Origin: Acidobacteriota bacterium
GTDB lineage: Bacteria; Acidobacteriota; Vicinamibacteria; Vicinamibacterales; UBA2999
NCBI GenBank assembly: GCA_018000455.1
Contig: JAGNJW010000016.1
Span: 1-64,000, forward strand
Reading direction: 5' to 3'
Length of the DNA stretch: 64,000 nucleotides
Shown here: piece by piece, positions 28,382 to 36,386 of the stretch
How the letters are laid out: every line of letters starts with the position of its first letter
How positions within the stretch are numbered: position 1 is the first letter of the stretch
Program-made: the position numbers and the translations under genes
Notes under the pieces: generated by a model
Database searches by the model: none
What the model saw: the letters and a program-made list of their open reading frames with translations, nothing else
Told to the model about the DNA's origin: nothing

Positions 28382-29899
28382 ATGGACGGACGCGTTGGCC
28401 GGGGCATCTTTGGCCGGATCGCTTGCGGCATTGGTACCGCGATGCTGGGCCTGGCGGCCATCGCCGTGCCGAGGGCCAGCGCGCAGACGGGCACACCATC
28501 CACGCCGGTGCCGCCGCCCCTGCCGACCTGGCGCCTGTCGGCCATCAATACGGCGCGGGCCGAGTCGTGGCGCTACTTCGAGCCGCGCCCTGGCGGCGGC
28601 GATCCCGACTACGCCTACCTCGGGGATCGCCTGCGGGTGGATGTTCGTGGCCACTGGGCGAAGGTGGATCTGACCCTGGCGGTCCAGCACGTCGGCTTCA
28701 TCGGGCTGCCGGAGGGTGCGGCCGGCCCCGGTCCGCTCGGCCTGGGCCCGCTCTACTTCGATCAGGGCGGGCGGCGGTCGAACTCGAGTCAGGTCTACCT
28801 GCGTTTCGCCAACCTGCGCTTTCCGGCCGTCGTCAACGGTGTGGACCTGCAGGTGGGCCGCATGGGCTACACATCGGGCGCCGAGGCGCCGAGCGGCGTG
28901 CCCAAGATCGAGACCGTGAAGCGCCAGCGCCTCGATGCCCGGATCGTCGGCGAGTTCGAGTGGTCGATCTACCAGCGGGTGTTCGACGGTGTACGCGTGG
29001 ACGTGACCCAGCCGAAGTGGCGGGCAACCGGTGTGGCGCTGATGCCGACGCAGGGCGGCTTCGCGCGTCAGGCGAATACGACCATGCGCGACGTCGTCGT
29101 CGCCGGCGCCACCCTCAGTTCACGACCCGCGGCCGGACCTGGCCGGCACACGCAGGTGCAGGGCTTCGGCTGGCAATACCGAGATCGCCGCAGTGTGACC
29201 CAGCGTCCCGACAACAGTGGGCGCCAGGCGCCGGCCGGCGTGGCGATTGACGTCACCACCGCCGGGGCAGTCGTGCTCGGCGCCTACCCGGCCGGAGCTG
29301 GCGAGGCAGACCTTTTCGCCTGGGGCGTTGCGCAGACCGGTGACTGGTACGGCGACGACCATCGGGCCTTTGCCCTCGCGCTCGAGGGTGGCTATCAGTG
29401 GACGGCCGCGCCGTGGCGTCCGTGGTTGCGGGCGGGCCTGTTCCATGCCAGCGGCGACCGCGATCCGGCCGACGACTCCCACGGCACCTTCTTCCCGATG
29501 CTGCCGACCGTCCGGCGCTTTTCGCAGACGACGGCCTACAGCACCATGAACCTGCGCGACCTCTTCGCGCAGGTGCAGGCCCGGCCGCGGGCCGCTCTCG
29601 GCCTGCGTCTCGACCTGCGTCGCATCGACCTGGCGTCGGCGGCTGACCTCTGGTACGCGGGGAGCGGCGCCACGCTCGCGCGCGGCACCACTTTCGGCTA
29701 TGCCGGACGGCGCTCGAACGGCAGCACGCGCCTGGGCACGGCCATCGAAGCTTCGGCCGACTACGCGGTCGCGCCGCGTTTGTCCGTCAACGGCTTCCTC
29801 GGGCACCTGCGCGGCGGACCGGTCGTCACCGGCACCTTCGGCGGCCGGGACCTCTGGTTCGCCTACCTCGAGAGCGTCGTGACCCTCGGACCGCGCTGA
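28382..29899 (+). CDS. alginate-export (AlgE)-type outer-membrane porin
   Basis: A 505-residue protein with a signal peptide ending AVPRASA-QTG. The mature part starts WRLSAINTARAESWRYFEPRP and has alternating amphipathic strands throughout (QVYLRFANLRFP, LALEGGYQW, LRLDLRRIDLASA), ending in VVTLGPR. DYAYLGDRLRVDVRG near the start and the overall pattern match the alginate_exp barrel family. In several nitrogen-cycling bacteria such barrels sit next to nitrate or nitrite enzymes, so a porin for nitrate/nitrite is a reasonable inference here; a true alginate role has no supporting neighbours. ATG 28334 is an alternative start that would add 16 residues. Confidence 0.72.
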   Translation: MDGRVGRGIFGRIACGIGTAMLGLAAIAVPRASAQTGTPSTPVPPPLPTWRLSAINTARAESWRYFEPRPGGGDPDYAYLGDRLRVDVRGHWAKVDLTLAVQHVGFIGLPEGAAGPGPLGLGPLYFDQGGRRSNSSQVYLRFANLRFPAVVNGVDLQVGRMGYTSGAEAPSGVPKIETVKRQRLDARIVGEFEWSIYQRVFDGVRVDVTQPKWRATGVALMPTQGGFARQANTTMRDVVVAGATLSSRPAAGPGRHTQVQGFGWQYRDRRSVTQRPDNSGRQAPAGVAIDVTTAGAVVLGAYPAGAGEADLFAWGVAQTGDWYGDDHRAFALALEGGYQWTAAPWRPWLRAGLFHASGDRDPADDSHGTFFPMLPTVRRFSQTTAYSTMNLRDLFAQVQARPRAALGLRLDLRRIDLASAADLWYAGSGATLARGTTFGYAGRRSNGSTRLGTAIEASADYAVAPRLSVNGFLGHLRGGPVVTGTFGGRDLWFAYLESVVTLGPR

Positions 29900-29964
29900 G
29901 CGCGCGTCCGTACGACCCGCGTCATAGCCGCCGGCTTACGGCGGCGTCGCCGGGCGTGGCACGG

Positions 29965-30054
29965 ATGGCACCGCCGGGCCTCGCCTTGTTCCACTGCGGC
30001 CAGCAGTTCCACATGGACAACGGTTTCATGGCGATGATGCGCTACGAAGCCTGA
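29965..30054 (+). pseudogene. C-terminal fragment of a multicopper oxidase
   Basis: The 29-residue tail reads PGLALFHCGQQFHMDNGFMAMMRYE and ends at TGA 30052-30054. It matches the last copper-binding box of multicopper oxidases, HCHQQ.HMD.GFMA. The second His is Gly here, so the type 1/type 3 site would be broken. No upstream part of the enzyme is present between the porin stop and this fragment. It is a gene relic. It shows that this junction has lost DNA. Confidence 0.55.
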
Positions 30055-30061
30055 GCGCCGA

Positions 30062-30763
30062 CTATGTCGCGGCGACGTCTTCGAGCACCGCGCGGTCGAT
30101 CACCACGAAGCCGTCCTTCTCGGTGAGCAGCACGTGCTCCTTCTGCCAGCGGCTCATGATCCGGATAGCGGTTTCGATCGTGGTGCCCGTCAGGTCCGCC
30201 AGTTCCTGCCGCGCCAGTGGCATCGGCACGAACGTGCCGCCGCGCTCCCGACGGCCGATCTGGTGCCCGAGTTTCAGGAACAGCCGAGCGAAGCGGGCCT
30301 CGACCCGCGCGCCCGTGAGATCGGCGAGGCGCCGGGTGAGCTCTGCCAGGCGGATCGTGAGTCCGGAGAGCAGACCGCGCACGAGCACCGGATGGCGCTC
30401 GAGCAGGTCGAAGAAGTCGCGCTGTTCGAGGCGCAGACACGTCACATCGTCGAGGGCGAGTGCCGATGCAGGGAACGGCGAGCTCTCGTAGACGGCCACC
30501 GCGCCGAGCGGATCGCCGGGCCCAAAGATCTCGAGGATGATCTCCTTGCCGGCCGGCGTTGACTTGTAGACTTTCACCCGGCCCTCGACCACCGCGAGAA
30601 AGGCGCTGGCGTCCTCGCCCTCGGCGAAGATGTGACTGCCGTGCGGGTGGTGCACGAGGCGCGCCACGGCGGCCACGCGCGCCCGATCGTCGGCCGACAG
30701 TCGCCGGAAGAGCGGTGAGCGCCTCAGCAGTTCGTCGGTCAGTGCAGGCACGACCAGAATCAT
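30062..30763 (-). CDS. Crp/Fnr-family transcriptional regulator
   Basis: A 233-residue DNA-binding protein. Residues about 10-125 are a cyclic-nucleotide-binding-type beta barrel (HIFAEGEDASAFLAVVEGRVKVYK, IFGPGDPLGAVAVYESSPFPASA). Residues about 150-225 are a winged helix with the recognition segment ARQELADLTGTTIETAIRIMSRW. There is no N-terminal cysteine cluster, so it is not an oxygen-sensing FNR; Dnr/NnrR-type or redox/NO-sensing relatives are better models. ATG 30763 is chosen over GTG 30862 because homology begins there and GGAGGGG lies upstream. Its position beside the nap/HAO/ba3 genes makes it their likely regulator. Confidence 0.85.
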   Translation of the reverse strand: MILVVPALTDELLRRSPLFRRLSADDRARVAAVARLVHHPHGSHIFAEGEDASAFLAVVEGRVKVYKSTPAGKEIILEIFGPGDPLGAVAVYESSPFPASALALDDVTCLRLEQRDFFDLLERHPVLVRGLLSGLTIRLAELTRRLADLTGARVEARFARLFLKLGHQIGRRERGGTFVPMPLARQELADLTGTTIETAIRIMSRWQKEHVLLTEKDGFVVIDRAVLEDVAAT

Positions 30764-30931
30764 AGGCGGAATTGCCCCTCCGATGGTCGTGGAAGAGCCC
30801 GGTATCCGGGGATCGTGGCCGCCACGCCGCTCTTCGCGCTGGTCCTGTCGACGCCCGGTCACTCGCTGCGCGGGCGTACCGCTATGGCTGGCGTCATTTG
30901 TCGGCAGCCGCGGTCGCTGGACAATGCCGGC

Positions 30932-31546
30932 ATGGATCTGCTAAGCGAGTCCGGATACATTGCCGGCGTGCTGGTCATCCTCGCCCCCGGGGCGCACGGC
31001 GTCGGTGCGCGTCTAGGACGTGAGTCGGGCGTCGTGACCCACATCGACGACACCGCCCACGGCCGGCTCATCGTGACCATCGACGGCGCCACTGTCGAGG
31101 CCGTGCGCGCCACGCACGAGGCGACCGCCCGCGCGCCTGGCGTCGTCGCGGCGCACCCGGGCCCAGGATCGGCGGGCGGTACCGCCCTGCCGTCAGAGCC
31201 GCCCTTCGAGCTGAGCGACAAACGCCCGGGACAGAGCCAGCGCCTCCCGCGCACACGGGAGGGCCAAGCGCCGCTCGTGCCGCACTCGCTCAAGGGGCTG
31301 GTGCCCATCACCGCGAAGTCCAACGCGTCGGTCCGCTGTCACAAACGCGCCGGCGCGACCTCGGGGCCGGCGCCGGCCTCGCATTTCGTCAACGGCCGTG
31401 ACCCGTCGGGCACCACCTTGACGCAGGTGGCCGGCGCGCGATGGAACGGCACGGCCTGCCACGTGCCGCAGACCGGGGCACCGCCGTTCAAGAGCCCGAC
31501 CGTCGATGCCGGGCCCAGCCGCCCGCCCGCGTCCGGTCGCGGCTGA
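30932..31546 (+). pseudogene. NapD-NapB in-frame fusion with both heme motifs damaged
   Basis: One open frame of 204 residues. Residues 7-75 (GYIAGVLVILAPGAHGV ... GRLIVTIDG ... ARAPGVVAAH) resemble NapD, the cytoplasmic chaperone that binds the NapA Tat signal. Residues about 95-185 resemble NapB (LVPHSLKGLVPITAK, PASHF, VAGARWN.TACHVPQ). The NapB part has no signal peptide, and each CxxCH has lost its first Cys: Ser133 in SVRCH (codon 31328-31330) and Gly173 in GTACH (codon 31448-31450). Covalent heme attachment would fail or be partial. I interpret it as a deletion joining napD and napB of a former second nap operon, followed by decay. NapD function could persist. Confidence 0.6.
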
Positions 31547-31587
31547 GCGCGGCGCCGCGCCGGCTCGAGGCCGAAGTGGAGCGCGGT

Positions 31588-32967
31588 TCAGCCCGGCCGG
31601 CACCCGAGCGCAGCGGTGCGTGCCTGCTGCCACGCGGCCACTTCGCCCGGTGTGATGGCCTCCGCATGGTGCAGCGCCCAGTTGAGCGCCGCCATCAGGT
31701 CGTCGGGATGCTCGAGGCCGATGCCGAGGCGGAGCAGGCGATCGAAGCCGCTGCGCCTGAGTTCGTCGGCCGGCGTGAAATACTCCGACACCGTCTGGTG
31801 GTGGTTGATCTTGGTGGCAAGACCATCGAACGACAGCGCGTATCGCACGATGGTCGTCATCGCGACGACGTCCGCGACGTGGCGCGTGCGGGCCTCGTCG
31901 GCCCCGCGGACGCGGAACGAGAGCAGGGAGCCATGCCGACGGTAGTCGCGGGCGATGAGGGCGGCGTCTGGATGATCCGGCCGCGACGGATGGAACACCT
32001 CGGAGACCTGCGGATGCACCGCGAGGAAGGCGGCGACGCCGGTGGCGGTCGCCGAGCGCCGGGCGTGCGCCTGCTCGACGTCGTCGAGTCCTGAGAGCAC
32101 GGCGGCCGCGCGACGCCAGTCGAGGATGCCGCCGCGCATGGCCATCAGGTCCATGAGGCTGTTCGCGGTGGGCGTGTCGCTGGTGGCGATGTAGCCCCAC
32201 AGATCGCGGTCGGTGCCGCCGAGCGCCTTGGTGCCGCTGGCGACCACGACATCGACGCCTTGAACGAGCGGCGGTGTCGCGAAGGCCCACGGCGTGGCGA
32301 TGGTCGTGTCGATGACCAGCTTGACGTCGGGGGCAATCGCCCGCGCGACTGCGACCAGCGCGACGAGAGCCGGCACGTCTTGCGCGCGCACCAGCGGGTT
32401 GGTGAACGTCTCGGCGAAGACGACGCGCGTCGCCGGACGGATGGCCGCCAGGATGGCGGCGTGATCGCCATCGTCGACGATCGTCACCGCGCCGCCGAGG
32501 CGGTCGGCGAGCCACCGCATGTAGGACTTCGTCTTGTTGTAGATCTGACGGCACACGACGGCGTGTGCGCCCGGCGCCATCAGCGTGTCGAAGACGAGCG
32601 CAGTCGCCTGCATGCCGGAATCGCAGACCAGCGTCGCGCCGGCGCCTTCCAGCGCCTTCAGGCGGGCGATGAGCTCGCCCGTGGCGCCGGTCCCATAGCG
32701 TGCGTAGAGCGGCGGCAGTTCCGACCAGCAGCCCTCGGCCGCGAAGAGGAACGCCGCCTTGCCCTCCTGCCAGGCAATGACCCTGGCTGAGCCGAGCACG
32801 TCCTGCTGCACCGTGGGCTCGTCGGGATGCAGGTACGGCACGCCCGTGCGCCTGGCGTGCTTGTCGAGCGCCTCGTGCAGGGCGCGCGTCGTTGCCGCCA
32901 TCGCTTCGAGCGGTGGAGGCTCGGCAGGGCACCCCGACGGATCGAGCCAGCGAGACAGCGCCGTCAT
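31588..32967 (-). CDS. Cys/Met-metabolism PLP-dependent (trans-sulfuration) enzyme
   Basis: A 459-residue cytoplasmic enzyme. Its PLP lysine is in VVASGTKALGGTDRD. DSGMQATALVFDTLM and VFAETFTNPLVRAQDVP are family blocks shared by cystathionine gamma-synthase and O-acetylhomoserine sulfhydrylase. It begins inside the stop codon of the MetX-homoserine dehydrogenase fusion (ATGA overlap). The most likely reaction is therefore sulfhydrylation or cysteine addition to O-acetylhomoserine in methionine synthesis. Which of the two cannot be settled from sequence alone. Confidence 0.85.
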   Translation of the reverse strand: MTALSRWLDPSGCPAEPPPLEAMAATTRALHEALDKHARRTGVPYLHPDEPTVQQDVLGSARVIAWQEGKAAFLFAAEGCWSELPPLYARYGTGATGELIARLKALEGAGATLVCDSGMQATALVFDTLMAPGAHAVVCRQIYNKTKSYMRWLADRLGGAVTIVDDGDHAAILAAIRPATRVVFAETFTNPLVRAQDVPALVALVAVARAIAPDVKLVIDTTIATPWAFATPPLVQGVDVVVASGTKALGGTDRDLWGYIATSDTPTANSLMDLMAMRGGILDWRRAAAVLSGLDDVEQAHARRSATATGVAAFLAVHPQVSEVFHPSRPDHPDAALIARDYRRHGSLLSFRVRGADEARTRHVADVVAMTTIVRYALSFDGLATKINHHQTVSEYFTPADELRRSGFDRLLRLGIGLEHPDDLMAALNWALHHAEAITPGEVAAWQQARTAALGCRPG

Positions 32968-35327
32968 TCGTGCACTCCGAGCGTCAGGACGGCGTGCACC
33001 CGCGCCAGCCGCGCCACGTCCTGGCGTACGGCGTCGATCGCGGCTGCCGTTGCGACCGAGACGACGTAGCCGAGGTGCACGATGTCGCCGTCGCCGCGGC
33101 TCGCCCGGTTCTGCACGGTGAGGCCTGCGCGTCTGACGAGGCTGTCGATTCGGCGATCGAGCCCCGGATGCGGCTCGCCGGTCACGCGCAGGTAATGTCG
33201 ACGGGTGGTGGCCGCATGGCCGTCGACACCGGCCAGGGCGGTCGCCTGCGGTACGGGCCAGCGCACCGAGTTGTGCTGCGCCAGGTCGATGAGATCACCG
33301 AGCACGGCGGTGGCGGTCGGCAGCGCACCCGCGCCCTTGCCGAAGAGACTCAGGTCGCCCGAGGAGGCACACTTGAGGTAGACGGCGTTGTATTCCTCCT
33401 CGACCGACGCCAACAGGTGCCAGGCCGGCAGCAGCATCGGCTCGACGGCCATGTCGAGCGCAGCACCGACCCGAGCCGCCCGCGCGAGCAGGCGGATGCG
33501 GCAGCCCATCGACTCGGCCAGATCGCAATCGGCCGGCGTGAGCTCGCGGATGCCTCGCACGGGGAACGCGTCTGGCCGCACCCAGGTGCCGAAGGCGCGA
33601 TAGGCGAGGATCGAGAGCTTGGCGGCGGCATCGGCGCCATCGAGATCGGCCGACGGGTCGGCCTCGGCAAAGCCGCGCCGCTGGGCCTCGGCCACGGCTT
33701 CCTCGAGTGACAGCCCCTGCTCGAGGCGTGTCATCACGAAGTTGCTCGTGCCGTTCACGATGCCGGCCAGGCTCAGCACCTCGTCCGCACGATGCGCCAG
33801 GTGCCGGATGATCGGCAGTGCTGCGGCAGCGGCGGCCTCGCAGTAGAGCGGCGTCGCCGTGCGCTCGGCGAGCACGCCGAGCTCGGCGAGTTTCGAGGCC
33901 AGCAGCGCCTTGTTGGCGGTGACTACGGGTGTGCCGGCCGCCAGCGCCGCAACGAGGATCGGTTCGACCGAGGTGCCGCCAGCCACTTCCACGATCACGT
34001 CGACGTCGGGATCGCTCACGAGTTCGAGCGCGTTGGTCGTGCGCGGGATGCCGTCGGCTAGAGCCGGGCGCGGCTTCTCGAGATCGCGCACCGCCAGGCG
34101 TGTCACCCGGAAACGTACCCCGTAGCGATCGGCCACCGCGCGCTGCTGGCGGTCGATCATCTCGAGCAGCCCGCCCCCCACGGTGCCGCAGCCCACCATG
34201 CCGATCCTCAGCTCGCGCACCGGCTCGACGCCCACCCCGTCGAAGCGGCGACGGGGCGCCGGCGCCGCCGCGCCGCCGAAGGCGCGGGCGCCGCGCAGCA
34301 GTTCGGCGAGGCGGTCCTGGTCGGCGAGAAACGCATCGTGCCCGTAGACCGAGTCGAGCGTCCACAGCGACGACTGCGCGCCTGCCGCCTGCAGCTCACG
34401 ATGCAGTTCGACCTGCAACCCCCACGGGAACAGCATGTCGCCGGGCACGCCGACGACGATGGTGTCAGCCGAGACGCGTTCGAGCGCGGCCCTGCGTGTC
34501 TGCCCGTCCACGCCGATCGCGCCACGGTCGATCGCCTCACTCAGGAACAGGAACGTCCGCACCGGGAAGCGCTCGGCGAAGCGGCGGCCGTGGAAGTCGA
34601 GATAGTCGGCCACCGGCGGCCGCTCGAGACCGGGTGCGAAGGTGCCGAAGCGCGTGTCGAGCTCGATGCGGCCGCGGTAGGTGAGCATGCCGAGCTGGCG
34701 CGCGCGGACCATGCCGGTGGTCACGTCGCCGTTCTTCAGGCCGTCGCGCACGAGTTCGCGCTGCAGGTGCCGTGTGGCCGTACCCCAGCCGTCGGGCCTG
34801 AGGCCCGCCGAAATCGTGACGAGGGTGCGGCAGCGATCCGGGTGGCGCGCGGCGAATGCCACGCCCACCATGCCGCCCAGGCTGGCGCCGACGAAGGTGA
34901 CCGGCGCCGTGCAGCCGATGCCGTCGAGCCAGGCGGCGACGAGATCGGCCAGACCGAGCACCGAGAGCCCCGGCGTGGCCTCGTCGAACCCGCGCCACGT
35001 CGAGCCGTTGCCGGGCCAGCACGGGCAGACGACGGTGGTGCGCGTGATGTCGATGAGATCGGGAGCGAAGAGTGCCGGCCACCACGGCTCGGTGCCGCCT
35101 GCCACTTCGGCGCGTTGGTCGCCGAGCGGGAAGGGCGAGGCGGTGATGCCGCCGACGACGACCGTGACCGGCGCCGTGCCGGTCGGCGGGCCGTACGCCC
35201 AGCCGGCGAGCGAGACATCGGCGAGCGTGTGGCCCTCGATCGTCATCGTCGCCGCCGTGACGTCGTGCCGCCGCGGCGTGGCGGCGGCTGGGGCGGCACC
35301 GGGGGCAGTCACAGACGGCGTGGTCAT
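32964..35327 (-). CDS. fusion of homoserine O-acetyltransferase (MetX) and homoserine dehydrogenase
   Basis: A 787-residue bifunctional protein. Residues about 25-350 are an alpha/beta hydrolase of the MetX type with nucleophile Ser149 in GASLGGMVG and the catalytic His in YGHDAFL. After a short Pro/Ala/Arg-rich linker, homoserine dehydrogenase starts at about residue 371 (RIGMVGCGTVGGG), with GIVNGTSNFVMT and GFAEADPSADLDGADAAAKL. A C-terminal ACT-like region (HYLRVTGEPHPGLD ... VAVLTLG-type end) could sense an amino acid. The fusion channels aspartate semialdehyde to O-acetylhomoserine for methionine synthesis, matching the PLP enzyme encoded next. The block CEAAAAAALPIIR replaces the usual YEAAVGGGIPII. 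An AT-rich inverted repeat precedes the gene. Confidence 0.87.
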   Translation of the reverse strand: MTTPSVTAPGAAPAAATPRRHDVTAATMTIEGHTLADVSLAGWAYGPPTGTAPVTVVVGGITASPFPLGDQRAEVAGGTEPWWPALFAPDLIDITRTTVVCPCWPGNGSTWRGFDEATPGLSVLGLADLVAAWLDGIGCTAPVTFVGASLGGMVGVAFAARHPDRCRTLVTISAGLRPDGWGTATRHLQRELVRDGLKNGDVTTGMVRARQLGMLTYRGRIELDTRFGTFAPGLERPPVADYLDFHGRRFAERFPVRTFLFLSEAIDRGAIGVDGQTRRAALERVSADTIVVGVPGDMLFPWGLQVELHRELQAAGAQSSLWTLDSVYGHDAFLADQDRLAELLRGARAFGGAAAPAPRRRFDGVGVEPVRELRIGMVGCGTVGGGLLEMIDRQQRAVADRYGVRFRVTRLAVRDLEKPRPALADGIPRTTNALELVSDPDVDVIVEVAGGTSVEPILVAALAAGTPVVTANKALLASKLAELGVLAERTATPLYCEAAAAAALPIIRHLAHRADEVLSLAGIVNGTSNFVMTRLEQGLSLEEAVAEAQRRGFAEADPSADLDGADAAAKLSILAYRAFGTWVRPDAFPVRGIRELTPADCDLAESMGCRIRLLARAARVGAALDMAVEPMLLPAWHLLASVEEEYNAVYLKCASSGDLSLFGKGAGALPTATAVLGDLIDLAQHNSVRWPVPQATALAGVDGHAATTRRHYLRVTGEPHPGLDRRIDSLVRRAGLTVQNRASRGDGDIVHLGYVVSVATAAAIDAVRQDVARLARVHAVLTLGVHE

Positions 35328-35366
35328 CGGCGAACCTCGACCGACAGCCTACCTTACAAAGCAACG

Positions 35367-35384
35367 TATCTATATAAATAGATA
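35367..35384. promoter_or_regulatory. AT-rich inverted repeat, candidate operator for the methionine genes
   Basis: TATCTAT and ATAGATA flank a 4-nt centre (TATCTATATAAATAGATA), 40 nt upstream of the fusion gene start. It is the most AT-rich spot in this GC-rich region. Position and symmetry suggest a repressor site overlapping the promoter; the regulator is unknown. Confidence 0.45.
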
Positions 35385-35393
35385 TCAATCCGA

Positions 35394-36338
35394 TCAAGCG
35401 GCACCAGCCGCCGTCACGAGCGCCGCGCGTTCGGCGGTGGTGAGCAGCCGGGCGGCGCCGGCCGCGGCATTCTCGGCCATGTAGCGCGGGGTGCCGGTGC
35501 CGGGGATCGCGCAGGTCACTCCGGGATGCGACAGCACGAAACGCAGCGCCAGCTGCGCCCAGCTCGTGGCCCCGGCGTCGGCAGCCCAGCCCGGCAGCGG
35601 CCGCCCGCGCAGACGGCGCAGCAGGCCGCCGCCGCCGAACGGCATGTTGACGACGACCGCCACGCCGCGCTCCTCGGCCAGCGGCAGCAGCCGCGCTTCC
35701 ACCGCGCGGTCGTCGAGCGCGTAGTTGATCTGCAGGAAATCGAGTGGCTCGGCCTTGAGCACTGCCTCGACGTCGCGATATGCCGACGAGGTGTAGTGCG
35801 TGATGCCGACATAGCGGATGCGCCCCTCGTCCTTTGAGCGGCGCAGGGCGGGAAGATGGGTGCGCCAGTCGACCAGGTTGTGGATCTGCATGAGGTCAAT
35901 CGTCGGCGTCTGCAGCAGCCGGAACGATGCCTCCATCTGCTGGCGCCCGGCCTCGCGGCCAGTGGTCCAGACCTTGGTGGCGAGAAACGCCGGCGGTCGC
36001 GGCGTGCGCGCGGCCAGGAGTTCGCCGGTGGTCGCTTCCGCGCGGCCGTACATCGGCGAGCTGTCGATCACGGTGCCGCCGGCGGCAAAGAGCGCCTCGA
36101 GCACTGCGGGCAACGCCTGATAGCCGGCGGCGCCTGGCGCCACGTCGAAGTTGAGGTAGGTGCCGAGCCCGACGACGGGCAGGAGCTCACCGGTCGAGGG
36201 GATGGGACGCGTGGTCATGCGACGGGCGGCGACGGCAGGCGACTGCGCCCAGGGCCGTCGTGCGGCAGCCACTGGCAGCGCCGCCTTCAGGGGCCACAGC
36301 AGCAGCGTGCGTCGGGAGAGTGCGGCGTCAAACGACAT
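35394..36338 (-). CDS. aldo/keto reductase with N-terminal export-like signal
   Basis: A 314-residue protein. The start MSFDAALSRRTLLLWPLKAALPVAAARR resembles a twin-arginine signal (SRRTLL plus a hydrophobic stretch), suggesting periplasmic location. The rest is an aldo/keto reductase TIM barrel with GLGTYLNF, DSSPMYGRAE (catalytic Asp and Tyr), LATKVW (Lys), LMQIHN (His) and CAIPGTGTP near the end. All four catalytic residues are visible. It uses NAD(P)H in known relatives, which is odd for an exported enzyme. It lies upstream of the methionine genes in the same orientation, 66 nt away. Confidence 0.8.
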   Translation of the reverse strand: MSFDAALSRRTLLLWPLKAALPVAAARRPWAQSPAVAARRMTTRPIPSTGELLPVVGLGTYLNFDVAPGAAGYQALPAVLEALFAAGGTVIDSSPMYGRAEATTGELLAARTPRPPAFLATKVWTTGREAGRQQMEASFRLLQTPTIDLMQIHNLVDWRTHLPALRRSKDEGRIRYVGITHYTSSAYRDVEAVLKAEPLDFLQINYALDDRAVEARLLPLAEERGVAVVVNMPFGGGGLLRRLRGRPLPGWAADAGATSWAQLALRFVLSHPGVTCAIPGTGTPRYMAENAAAGAARLLTTAERAALVTAAGAA

Positions 36339-36386
36339 GTGGCATAGGACGCCCGGAGCGTCGCCCTGGTCGCCGCCGCACCAGAC

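Noticed and set aside
30062..30763. Oxygen-sensing FNR
   Set aside because: No N-terminal cysteine cluster for a [4Fe-4S] centre.
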